Shown here one piece after another: positions 41,314-51,862 of a DNA stretch of 64,000 nucleotides. The translations under genes were made by a program, and so were the position numbers. Source of the DNA: Halobaculum litoreum (GTDB taxonomy: Archaea > Halobacteriota > Halobacteria > Halobacteriales > Haloferacaceae); NCBI RefSeq assembly GCF_030127125.1, contig NZ_CP126157.1, forward strand, positions 186,001 through 250,000, given 5' to 3'. The first letter of the stretch is position 1, and each line of letters opens with the position of its first letter. The notes beneath the pieces are model-generated. The model had not been told where the DNA came from, did no database searches, and was given only the letters and a program-made list of their open reading frames with translations.

Positions 41314-43826
41314 ATGATGAATGACCTTGTCTACGATGAAAACTCGCCATCGTACTTTCAGCCAAATCTCTCTGACGGGTATCTCGACGAATTGGACCGT
41401 CTCTTTGACCGAATCTGTAAATCACCTAATGACCGGGAGAAGGTCATAGAGACCAAGATTGAGGAGGTCGAAGGACGGCTACCCGACCATGAACCTGCGA
41501 AGGGGTCACAACAGCGAGAGGAGTATATTGAACTTCAGAAGTACATTGGAGTTCTCAGAGTCCTCCATGACATCGCCGAAGTAAGATATCACATAAAGAA
41601 AGATCCCGACGAGATCGAAGGCTATCCCCCCGTAGTTGTCTACCCGCCTGATCCGGATCGGTTTAGCGACAATCCAGACAAATATAAGCAAATCGAACAG
41701 CGAATTCTCGAAAAAGAGCGCAGGGCTCAATTCGATAAGTCTACACGGGAATTCATTCGGACGATGGAGAATCCGTCACGTCATAAGGGGCGTCGAATTG
41801 ACGTGACTGATCTGATCGTTGATGGAGAAGAGTTCTACCAAGACCTCCACCATCTACAGGACCTCGAACGCGACGAGATTACTGAAGAATTAGATGACCT
41901 CATTCAGCCGTACGTTCAAGTGGCTGAGAGTGGTGTTACGGACCCACATACAGGATACGATCTCCACGACATCTGGCGATATTTCCGATATACTTGGCGG
42001 ACCCCGTACAATACCGTCCCCGGACGGAACATCAATTTCCTGATCAGAGACGCCGCGAGGGAGCTTCACCCTGTAATGGGGATTGCTTCTATCGCTAGCT
42101 CAATGATGAATTTAAAGCGCCGCGATCAATACCTCGGCTGGCGACTCGACTCGGTTGAGGAGGGGCTCAAGCGGGAAAAGCAGGTCAATATGGTCGAGCA
42201 TCAACTCCCAAAAGAAGAGCGAACACCGGACCAGCAGACCGTGGAAAAGCCGGTCACTAATTACCTTGAGACGGAACAAGAGTGGGAAGAGCGATCAAAG
42301 AAGCACTGCCAGTTCATTCGATCGGCAGTGGAGAACTCAATTGAGGAGAGTATCCAGAATATCCGACATGACGACTTCCTCACGCGGTTTGATGATCTGA
42401 CCGAGAGAGATTTCAAAAAAGCCACAGAGACTGCGTTTACTCGTCTAAAACAATTGGAGGGGATGGGAACGTACGTATTCAAGGGGAAGCCACATATTCT
42501 CCAAGAAGACGAAGACTCTGAAAACTTCGAGAACGTTTTCGATCCTTCCGAGTTCGAGCTCCGGGAGTCAGACCTCCGAGATCTTGACATTGAGGACACG
42601 GATCCAGATAGTTATGACAAGACCACTCTTGACACGATTGGAGTTTCCAAGTCAGATCTCGAGGCACTAGTTCTCGCTGATGTGGATGAAGAAAGACGGG
42701 AGTATGACCACCAAGAGTTCGAACAACGTCTCCAGCAAGCATTCCCCAGCGACATCGAATTAGACACGTTCTCCGAAGTTCCGATTGATTTGGAGGCGAC
42801 TAAATTGGATAGTTTTGGTCCCCTCGAGCGGAAGAGATAGAAGATAGAGTTGCCTATCTGGGTGCAGTGATTAAATTCCGGTTGAAGAGCGAAACGGCGT
42901 TGTTCATAAAGAAACGCGCACACACCCTCCAGAAACTACTGAGGGACCGGGAGTTCTTCCTCAATCATAGTGATATCAAGGATGACAGGGAGTTTATCGA
43001 GGCTGCTCTGGAGTCTGAAGCAGGGAGACGTGCACTCCGGACCGCCCTCAAGGAAACAAAAAAGCGTCGTGTCGGTGCAGGAATGATGAATATTCAGGTC
43101 TGTGGTGCTATTCCACCGTACAGTCACCTTCTTGGCGGCAAACTTGTCGCGATGGCATTGACAGGTCCTGAAATCATTAATACATACCGTGAGAAGTACG
43201 CAGGGTACGAGTCGAAGATCGCGAGTGCGATGAAAGGCGCACCCGTGGTCAAGCAGAATGAGTTGGTTTTCCTGGACACGACAGGTCTGTACAAAGTAGG
43301 AAGTGCGCAGTATGACCGGGTCCGAGTGCCAGCACCGAACGGGCAGATTGAGTACGAGGATATCGGTGAGACCAGTGGATACGGCTCGGTCCAGTTTGGA
43401 GCAAAGACACGTGAGCAACTCGCTACCGTGACGGAGCTATTAGAAGACCGAAAGGCAGTCCGCGGCAGATTTGGTGAAGGGGTCGCCCCCAAAATGCGCC
43501 AGATTCGCCACGGAATGGAAAATTTAGGACTTGATGGCGACCTGCTCAAACATGAGTCGCCTCGTGTGATCTACGCAGTCCCGTTATCCGAGGAGTTCAG
43601 AGATTATCTCTTTGGACTCGTTGATTCTCCGGAGTACTACTGGTCGATGGACGATACTGCTCAAGAGCAGCAATCAATCTATGACCATTGGAAGTACAGA
43701 TGGGTTAGTAAGCGAGTCCAACGCGATCAGACTCTAGACGGAATCAAGGCGTTCGATCCCATTGAGGACCTGTCCATAGGTCATGAGATCGACTTCCGAA
43801 ATCACTCGATTAGCGACTTTTTCTGA
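41314..43826 (+). pseudogene. DUF4338/DruA-like defence protein, one frame break
   Basis: First gene of the island. Frame one covers 41314-42840 and frame two continues to 43826; the switch is in 42813-42840, where the frames overlap. One missing base fuses them into ~837 residues. The first part holds RTPYNTVPGRNINFLIRDAA and HPVMGIASIASS then YLGW; the second holds CGAIPPYSHLLGGKLVAMAL, TTGLYKVGSAQYDRV and SGYGSVQFG. I recognise these as the DUF4338 signature of Druantia DruA-type proteins, split here by a long charged insertion. Because the conserved blocks fall on both sides of the break, this should be one protein. If not a sequence error, the second part could start at GTG 42867. Biochemical role unknown. 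Confidence 0.78.
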
Positions 43827-43924
43827 TTCAATACGTCAGTCGTCTTGTGCTACTGGGGCCTGCCGTTTAGGACGTAACAGAGTCGTCAACGAATGGCATT
43901 TTGAACGACAGATTCGACAGGCAG

Positions 43925-43935
43925 GATTAAGTATA
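43925..43935 (+). promoter_or_regulatory. Internal island promoter
   Basis: ATTAAGTATAG lies ~22-26 bp before the GTG at 43952 in a 125 bp gap, so the ATPase and the genes after it may have their own transcript, separate from the DUF4338 gene. Confidence 0.45.
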
Positions 43936-43951
43936 GTCTCTACACTACTCA

Positions 43952-45506
43952 GTGACAGATAACCGCTCTATGGCTACGGAACGAATGACCACAGGCAAGA
44001 ATTTCCTCGCGAGGCTCGCTCGGGGAGGTTTTGCTGAAAGTTTGTCATCTGACCAGCGACGGTCAGTCCACATTCAGACATCACTCGACGACTTTCTTCG
44101 CACTGCGCTTGATGAAGGAAAGCAAATAGTTCTAACCGGCAATCCTGGTGACGGAAAGACGCAGCACATTCTGATGTGTCAGGATGAATATCCGGAAGGA
44201 GAGTACTACTATCTCCTCGACGCCTCTGAATATTCGGATTACCATGAGTTATTGAAAGAATGGTCTAAGGCTTACAACGAAGAGAAAGCCGGAATTCTCG
44301 CGATCAACGATGGTCCGCTGTATGAAATGGCGGCGCGATACAGCGAGGAGTTCTCGTTCCTTGAGACGGTGCAGAAGCAGTTGGAAAATCAGATAATCTA
44401 CAGTGAGGAAACTGCACCAGAGATTGATTTTGAGGATTTGGTGGTGATCGATCTGAACAATAGGGAGGTTCTCACAGCGGCAATCGTCAGTGAAGCCATT
44501 CAGAAGTTGGCAAAAAACTTCGCTATGAAGGGTCACGACCATTCCGGTACGTGTCACATACAATATAACGCCAAAAAACTCCAGAACAGTAGGATCAAGG
44601 ATAACCTCGTAGATTATCTGTGTGAATTGGGGAACTACGACGAACGTTACTATTAGAGATCTGCTCAATTTCCTTGGCTATATAATAACGGCCGGCATTG
44701 ATGAGTGCCAGACCGACTTCGGAGAGGCGCTACACTACTATACTCTCGCATTCGAAGGTAACGGAACTGTCTTCGACTTGGTTCGGCGTCGGTTTGACTC
44801 CCCAGATCTCGTCCATCCTTTCATTGACAGCCGCCTATGGGCGGTTGCAGAGGAAGAAGCCGACTTTTCTGACCGTGATGATGCGGACGAAGTGGTTGCT
44901 CCGCTTTTCGAGGTCAAAAAGCAGCGTTTCCTCTTCGAAGATGAGATAATGGATCTGGGGTACAGCAGCCGAGACCTCTACCAAAATCTACCTTACGATT
45001 TCATCAATCATCGTAATGGGATGTCCTCCACAGGTCAAAAAGAGGACATCATCCGAAAAATCAATGGCTACTTTGCCCCGAACGCTTCGCGACCACGTTT
45101 GCGGTTGTGGCTCTCTCACCGGTACAGGTCTAAATCGTCCTTGGCGTTGGTCTCGCGAACGACGGTACCCAAACGGGAAATGAGACTCCAGAAACCACAA
45201 CTGCATCCAGAGATCGCTGGCACAATCGGATATACACCGTCCCACACTGCGATAGAATATAAGAACGGAGGCGACCCGATCCGCCTTCGAATCTCTAAGA
45301 GCCTCTATAGGGCCATCGGTGCACTTGACGCCAACATTCCCTACACGCTCCGAGATCGGGATGAGGAACAACAGATCTTGGAATTCATGGAGGAGATAGA
45401 GTATCACGAAGATTACAGTGAAGAAACTGGTGAAATCATGGTGAAGGACACGGAAACGGGGAAAGTAGAGCGAATTGATGTTGAGGACTCCATTTACAGA
45501 GAATGA
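43952..45506 (+). pseudogene. P-loop ATPase of the island (DptF-like), one frame break
   Basis: Starts at GTG 43952 (or ATG 43970, MATERMTTGKNFL). Walker A is LTGNPGDGKTQ near residue 65, close to the loop of DptF, the ATPase of phosphorothioation-dependent restriction. The first frame stops at 44656; a second frame overlapping from 44622 runs to 45506 (TIRDLLNFLGYIITAG ... KVERIDVEDSIYRE). Removing one base near 44640 joins them to ~518 residues, the usual size of DptF-type proteins. Codon use is AT-richer than the host, as in the rest of the island. The end overlaps the next ATG (ATGA). The DptF assignment is by eye. Confidence 0.72.
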
Positions 45507-46987
45507 GTCTGAAACTAAACGATGTCAACGGTGACGCATCTGAGTGGGCGTACGGATTCAAGGCGACAAGCAGATCACTGAAACCTGTTCACGTAGCTCA
45601 GGTTGTCTTCAGCCATACACTTGGGCAAACATCTGATCCAGAGCTTCTGTTCGAGTTTACAGAGAAGCCGGGCAAGAAGCCATCCGAAGAGCTACCTGAG
45701 GAGGTACTCGATAAGTTTGATATCGATAGTCGGGACAAAGAAGAGCGACTCGACGAGATCAGATACACACTCCGCAAGGTGCTTGCGAATGACAATGCAC
45801 TGTATGCGAATACTCGTGGGTCAGCCCCGACAGCGACCAGTGATTGGTTCGTTACAGATCCGACAGCAGGCGTGAACGTCGGTCGGTTCGTTCATTACCT
45901 TATTTCGGAATCGAATAGTGATCTCGAGTCAAATCTCCAGACACAGCTTACGGATCATCATGATACTGTCTCCGTGTTGTTCCGGCCGCTAGCAAAGGAT
46001 GCCGAGCAGAGTTCCGCGTCTGTCTCTAGTTGGAAGAAGCCGGATTCAGATGACCCGACCACGAATGAGAAGATCGTCCCAGATCTTGTCGAAGGCTTCG
46101 GGACATTAGGTGAACACCTGAAATCCCCTGTCGCTGGTCGAATTAATTATCCGCGGGACCTCCGGAGGGTGGTCAAGTTTGGTGGATTTGCACTTTACCT
46201 TTTCATGGCAAATCGGCATAACGAAATTCGCACAGATGGGAACGAGCGTAGCCAAAGGTTGCCACTGGTGTTCAACTACACGCGTTCAAGAGATAACCCA
46301 GTTGCAGATGCTAGTCTAGAATGCTACGACACAGTTGGAACAGAGGTCAAAGCCACATCTCGCCTCGGTGTTGAGGCCATTCTTGATAAACGCGGTTTCC
46401 GTGACCCATCTGAGTATGACGAAGACGGGATTAAGGAAAAAATCGAGAACAAGACGCTCCTTGACCTCAAGCGAAAGAAGGAATCAAAAGAACAAGATGA
46501 TTATGACACATTCCGATACCTGTTCGAGGGGGACCCAGCGGAGGATACATTCGACCGATTGGTTAACACAGTTAGCGACGCGATCAACCAATCTAGGTTC
46601 AAGACGTATACTCCGGTAGACACAATCCAGACGTTTGGCTGGCGTGCCGGATTCGTAAAGCCGCGTGGTAATCGGGCGAATGAACGCCGTTTCTCACCAG
46701 ATCCAGAGGTTCTCGAGGCAATAATTCTGTCAGTGATGGAACCTGGCGAGCGAATAGCACTCCGTAAGTTATGTCAACGACTCCGACAGCGATACGGAAT
46801 CATCGTCGGTGGAACCAATCAAGACCGCGACCACCTTGAGGAATGGGACATTGCAGTGGGTGCCAGTCGGACTGAGGCTGACCCGCTGTCGAACCGGAAT
46901 TTCGAGGAGTTCAAGCAGGTGACGATCAATCTCGGATTTGGTCGTGAGTACGCTGATGGCGTAACCATCGTTTCCACGGACCAATGA
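45503..46987 (+). CDS. Island protein of unknown family (position of DptG)
   Basis: 494 residues, intact, coupled by ATGA overlaps to both neighbours. No P-loop, membrane segment or Cys cluster. Segments VAQVVFSHTLGQ, PTAGVNVGRFVHYLIS, RINYPRDLRRVVKFGGFALYLFMANRH and a C-terminal helical region with TINLGFGREYADGVTIV look like a conserved globular scaffold. In Dpt operons the gene between the ATPase (DptF) and the FtsK-like DptH is DptG, also without known domains. I suggest equivalence from order only; no motif proves it. Confidence 0.72.
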   Translation: MSLKLNDVNGDASEWAYGFKATSRSLKPVHVAQVVFSHTLGQTSDPELLFEFTEKPGKKPSEELPEEVLDKFDIDSRDKEERLDEIRYTLRKVLANDNALYANTRGSAPTATSDWFVTDPTAGVNVGRFVHYLISESNSDLESNLQTQLTDHHDTVSVLFRPLAKDAEQSSASVSSWKKPDSDDPTTNEKIVPDLVEGFGTLGEHLKSPVAGRINYPRDLRRVVKFGGFALYLFMANRHNEIRTDGNERSQRLPLVFNYTRSRDNPVADASLECYDTVGTEVKATSRLGVEAILDKRGFRDPSEYDEDGIKEKIENKTLLDLKRKKESKEQDDYDTFRYLFEGDPAEDTFDRLVNTVSDAINQSRFKTYTPVDTIQTFGWRAGFVKPRGNRANERRFSPDPEVLEAIILSVMEPGERIALRKLCQRLRQRYGIIVGGTNQDRDHLEEWDIAVGASRTEADPLSNRNFEEFKQVTINLGFGREYADGVTIVSTDQ

Positions 46988-49900
46988 CGATTCGAGAGTC
47001 AGACCTCCCCCAATCTGGGACCGATAAAGAAGAACAGAGCGAGATACTGACCGGAGAAGCACTTGGAGAGTGTGTCGCTGAAACCCTTCGCAATGAGTCG
47101 CTAGGGGTGATGGTTGAGTCACCTCCCCGGTTTTCTGCCGAGACGATGATTGCCAGACTCAACGAGAGAACATCTTACTCAATCGGGATGGCGATCGTCG
47201 GAATCGCCGAAGCAGATGTCACCGAGCTCGCTGAGTTCGCTGAAGACACATCTGTTCGGGTGACAGAGGAACTATCGACTGCGATCAAGTGGCGGAACGA
47301 GACTGAGACTGAATTTTCATGGGGAGATCAAAAGGTTCCCGACCGGATCGTAGTATTCGTCCGTGGGGACCCACCGAAGCTCAACTCGCTTCATCGACTT
47401 ACTGGTCTGCCACTGGGGAGGGTCCGGGTTGCTATATGTGACCTCATGTCCCAGCGAGACGAATTCTCGGGGAATTCACCGGCTGAGGCGTTTTGGGAGG
47501 CCCTTGGAAGTGGGATCGAGTCGAATCTCACGATCAGATCCATTGCACGGTTTGCAGTCTCGTGTCTCAAGGATACTAATCAAGAGTCGTTAGATGCAAT
47601 TGGGCAAGAACTCCATGAATTGAGTCTGTTCGCAGATTCGGGGCTTCTCAGCGACGCTGCTGAGATTGAAAATCGACTGATACGGAACGGTGAGTTAGTC
47701 GACCGAACAATCCATATAACAAACAGGGACCGAAAGCGGCTCATCAATAGTATCAAGAACAGCAATGAAGGCGGTCGGAATGAACAAGCTGCATTCATTG
47801 AACGCTTGCGGAGATTCCAGCGTACTAATGACGATGGACTGCTTGCTGAGTTGGAGTTCGAGAAGGTCGCAGATGCATTTGACACGACATCCAAACGTCT
47901 GACTGATGACTCTGGTAAAGGTTCAACGGATGGGACAGCCGGGAAGGGCTCTACATCAAGCCGATACAACCGTCGAACTGACGGTGAGTCTGTCGGGATT
48001 GAGTTAGTTCATCAAGGGGAGATTGAGGAAGCCTCAACGCTCTCGCAACAACTTGACAAAGATCTTGATGAAGCCATTGAGAATGACGAAAAGCGAGTAG
48101 AGGTTGACTTCGGGGACGATGAAAAGCTCATTATTGACGTTGACTCGGATCTGACTCATTTCATCAATCGATTCATAACCGAAGACCGGTTCGGCGGAAT
48201 CGTCAAGGGGGGGAGTTCGCGGACAGAGTGCATCTCTAATTACACGACACTTGATCTGGAGTATTTCCTCGTCGAAGAGGATGGTGGGAGCTTCCAAAAG
48301 ATGCGGAAGTTCGCAGAACGGAATGAGGACTTCGAATCACTTGTTGAGTCATTCGATGCGTACCTCGAGGCTCGAGGAGACTTACTGCCAGTACTCAAGT
48401 CGCTCATTCACCGTCCACTCGTCAGGCTTGTCGGCGACGACGACCTCATGGAAAAGGCTCAAAACTACCTCTCAGTGTACCAGAAAACTCAGAAGACACT
48501 GGACCGGAAGTACATGAGCCTGAGAGACGCAAGCGCTCAAGGAGCTCGACGGTTGCTCTCTGATTTCCTCTTGTTGGACACAATTATCCTGGATCGAGAA
48601 AGTGGACGAGAGTTGATTCTCTCGCCGCTGCATCCACTTCACCTGTGGAAGTATGTTGAACTTGCAAAGGCAGTGCGAGAGAGTGACGGGAAGCTTTCGG
48701 AATCGGATTGGAAGTTCTTGGAAACGACGGTCGATGAGCAGCCGCATGTACTTAGCAATATCACCGTCGGTGGTGGCCGACTGCTAAATGAAGAGACGTA
48801 TCTCATCCAGTCGGATGAGTTGGCAACGCTACCAATCTACACTGAAGCAGATCGTGCGGAACCCGGAGACAACGTGTATCTCTGGGATTACCTGATTTCG
48901 AAATTCAATCAGGCATACCCTCCCTCGAAAAATCACTTCAAGATCAGTATTGTCGACCCGATCAGGCCGTCACAGGTCCTCAAATCTATCGTCGATGCAG
49001 CAGAGAACGAGTCACTTAGCGGCGCTACAATCGAGTTTATTTATGTTGATCAGGAAGAAAAACCACTGCTCTCTGGGGCAACTTCAAATGAAGAAGAAGC
49101 AATTATCAACTTGTTTGGTCCGGAAGGTGAATCAGACGCTTTCAACATCTTAACTAGAGAGTGTCGAGATTACGATGAGGTTGCTGAACACCTCAAGGCA
49201 AACCCGAAACACGCCGTAATCATCAATGACCAATCCAAGTTCTTCGTTGAGGAGTTTGAGCGGGACATGGACACGTCGATCAATCCCCTATACGTTCCGA
49301 AAGAGTTCAGCTATGACGCCTTTGAGGACATCATCAACATTAGTGCATCCTCAGAAGGTCAGCTCTTCTCGGAATACCAAGATCTTATCAACCAATTGAA
49401 TAACCAACGGACGAAGTTCCACAACTCCGGCGTTCATCAGTTGACAGTGTCAGAGGATTTTGTTGATAATCTTCAAGATTCAGCTATCTGGGTATGTGTC
49501 TCGACGCCCTCGATGAATTCGGATCCATTCTGGGAATCGGGCCTCATCTCGAGAGAGCGACGCGGTGATCGCGAGTACGCGATTTACTCCGACGATGTCG
49601 ACTTATTCACCAGAACGCTCCGAAGGATCCTCAACGAATACCCTATCGCGCCGGAAAATGCGGACATAGAAGAGATTGCTCGCCGTATTGCCGACACTGA
49701 GCGAAGTGGTCTGTTGAAACTCATTACCGAGGAGACGATCGGGAGTCAAGACTCACGCAACTCGAAGGGATTGCTTGGATCGATCATTGCTGTCCAATGG
49801 CAGATGAGCGATACGAGGATCCGAAACTCATCTTCTCTATCGATGACCCGAGAACGCGGAAGTGGCTCAACTTCGGTGATTCGAACCGACGGTCGACTTC

Positions 49901-51660
49901 ATCGTCGTACAACAATCAGAGAGCGGTGGCCTCGATATGGATATCATAGAGGTGAAGACGCTCAACGAACCCGACACTGCGTTCAGCATTGAGACAAGGG
50001 AGGGTGATGAGGTTGCGACAGGCAAGGCAGTCGAACAGATCACCGAAACAACGAACACAATTCGTCGGTTGTTCGAAGGTGACGACAACATCACAACACC
50101 TCCCCGCCGTGAGGCACTTAGAGAGCAACTCTATTACGAGTTAATCGGAGGAGACGTGCCGGGAGACAAAATGGAGTGGACTGACCGAGTCAACGAGGTC
50201 TTCCGTGGAGATGCCCAGATGAAAGTGAACTCCAGGATTGTCTCTGTGGAGATTAACTCTGCCGCGACCTCAGATGCATCTCTGGACTGTTTTACCGAAG
50301 ATCACCAGAGTCTCACGATTACGCGGTTACCGAAACAGACCGTCGTTCGGCTACTGATGTCGGGTCAGGACTTCGAGTCAGAATCACCTGACGATGCGTC
50401 GGAAACCGTATCTGAGACGGAAGAGACAGGCGATGACAGTGATACAGGCTCTGGACAAGAAGACGTCCAGGAGGAGAAAGTAGACAACGTCTCGGATGAC
50501 AATAGTGGCTCAGAAGAGGCTAAGCCAGCGGAATCAACAGTAGATGAGTCTGAAGCATCGGACTCATTTGGAGACCCAGCGGACTACGCGGATCAAGTGG
50601 AGACGCTCAAACGGGTGTTGTACGAGTACAACATCAAAGTCGAATCAATTGATCCAGATAACGTAGAGGTTGGTCCAAACCTGATTAGATACAAGGTCGA
50701 ACTCGGGTCTGGTCAGGGACAAGGCCCCCTCGAAAAGCGCGCTGAGGACATCGCTCGCGAAATGGCACTGGAACGAGAACCGTTCATTCATAGGCTCCCT
50801 GGAACGCCATTCGTCGCCGTTGACGTTCCCAGAGATGAAACCGCGGTTGTTCACATTGAGGACTATTTAGATGACCTATCACAGCGCGAAGAGCTGACTC
50901 TTGGTGAAATGCCGTTCATCGCGGGGATCAATCCCGCAGGAGAAAGCTATCCTGCGATGCTTAACGAGGCACCCCACATGCTGGTGGGAGGAACTACTGG
51001 TAGTGGGAAGACGGTATTCTTGTACTCGCTACTCACGTGTCTCCTTGATCGATTTGCCTTGGACGAACTACGGCTCGCGATCGTTGATCCCAAGATGACG
51101 AACTTCATGTTCTGCAATCAACTCACCAATCTGGAACACGAGAAGGTGATTACAGATGATGATGCGGCTGCAGAGCTATTCGACTGGATCGTCGATGAGG
51201 AGATTCCTCGCCGGATGGAAGTCCTCAGTCAGAGCGGTAGTATCGATATCAACGACCACAACGAACGAAGTGACGACCAACTTCGCCCACTCGTTGTGTT
51301 CATCGACGAGTACGCCGACCTCATTGATGGCTTGGGAGACGAGAGTGACGAATTCGAGGAGAATGTGCGTCGAATCGCCCAGAAGGCTCGAAGTCTGGAA
51401 TTCATCTGGTGATCTCGACTCAGCGGCCAAGTGCGAAAATTATCGATACGGATCTCAGAGCTAATCTCGACATGCGAGTCGCGTTTAGGCTTCCCTCTGC
51501 ATCAGACTCGCAAGTGATACTCGACGAATCCGGAGCAGAAGACCTGGGCGGAAACGGTGACATGCTGTTCCGTGAGCCGGATGGCATAACGAGATTGCAG
51601 GGTGCGTTTGTCGATCCAGAGTATCTTCGAAACCTGATCGATTCCAAGGTCAATCAGTAG
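46984..51660 (+). pseudogene. Giant FtsK-type translocase with PD-(D/E)XK-like motif (DptH-like), three frame breaks
   Basis: The last island gene. Frames change near 49800, 49890 and 51398; one added base at each gives ~1559 residues. The N-terminal ~930 residues lack known motifs but include SPLHPLHLWKYVELAK, typical of large defence ATPases. Around residue 940-990, LIFSIDDPRTRKWLNFGD leads into DFIVVQQ and DMDIIEVKT, a D...ExK nuclease-like core that the second break cuts in two. An acidic Ser/Asp/Glu linker follows, then an FtsK/SpoIIIE motor: GGTTGSGKTVFL (Walker A), LVVFIDEYADL (Walker B), STQRPSAKIIDTDLRANL and GAEDLGGNGDMLF. It resembles DptH of phosphorothioate-dependent restriction in size and order. 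Likely moves along or excludes foreign DNA; whether it cuts is unknown. Confidence 0.75.
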
Positions 51661-51801
51661 TCTGTACATTATATATTGCGTGTAGATTTTCACCCCACAA
51701 ATAGCCCCTTATTGTCACTGGAACAAACGTAAGCTGACACCCGGTGCAGGAATCTGGCAGTCAGACGCTTGCCGACGAAACCCCGTGGACACCTCTGCGA
51801 A

Positions 51802-51822
51802 ATTGCGGACACCCCCGGGGGC
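51802..51822 (+). repeat. ORB-like repeat at the 3' end of orc
   Basis: ATTGCGGACACCCCCGGGGG lies 40 bp past the end of the Orc1/Cdc6 gene and just right of the island, in the same orientation as the copies at 40462 and 53645-54146. Confidence 0.72.
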
Positions 51823-51862
51823 GGGAGCAGGGATCGGCGGGCCCCGATATGCTCGGAGTGGC

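Larger units (their letters stand above)
41060..51740. other. Putative defence island inside the replication-origin region
   Basis: Four same-strand genes, tightly coupled from the second on, with A/T-rich third codon positions clearly unlike the surrounding GC-rich genes. Gene content (DUF4338, DptF-like ATPase, unknown, DptH-like FtsK) points to anti-phage defence. ORB-like repeats in the same orientation lie at 40462 and 51802, outside each edge. No integrase, transposase or tRNA is visible, so the route of entry is not evident. Confidence 0.65.

Noticed and set aside
42810..42870. Programmed ribosomal frameshifting in the island genes
   Set aside because: No slippery heptamer with downstream structure is evident, and similar single-base breaks affect unrelated host genes such as coxB.
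41314..43826. Complete Druantia system
   Set aside because: Only a DruA-like protein is present; the defining large DruE helicase (DUF1998) and the other Dru genes are absent.
41060..51740. Integrated provirus or conjugative element
   Set aside because: No integrase, capsid, portal, terminase or relaxase; the FtsK motor is fused to a defence-like protein rather than being a packaging or mating ATPase.
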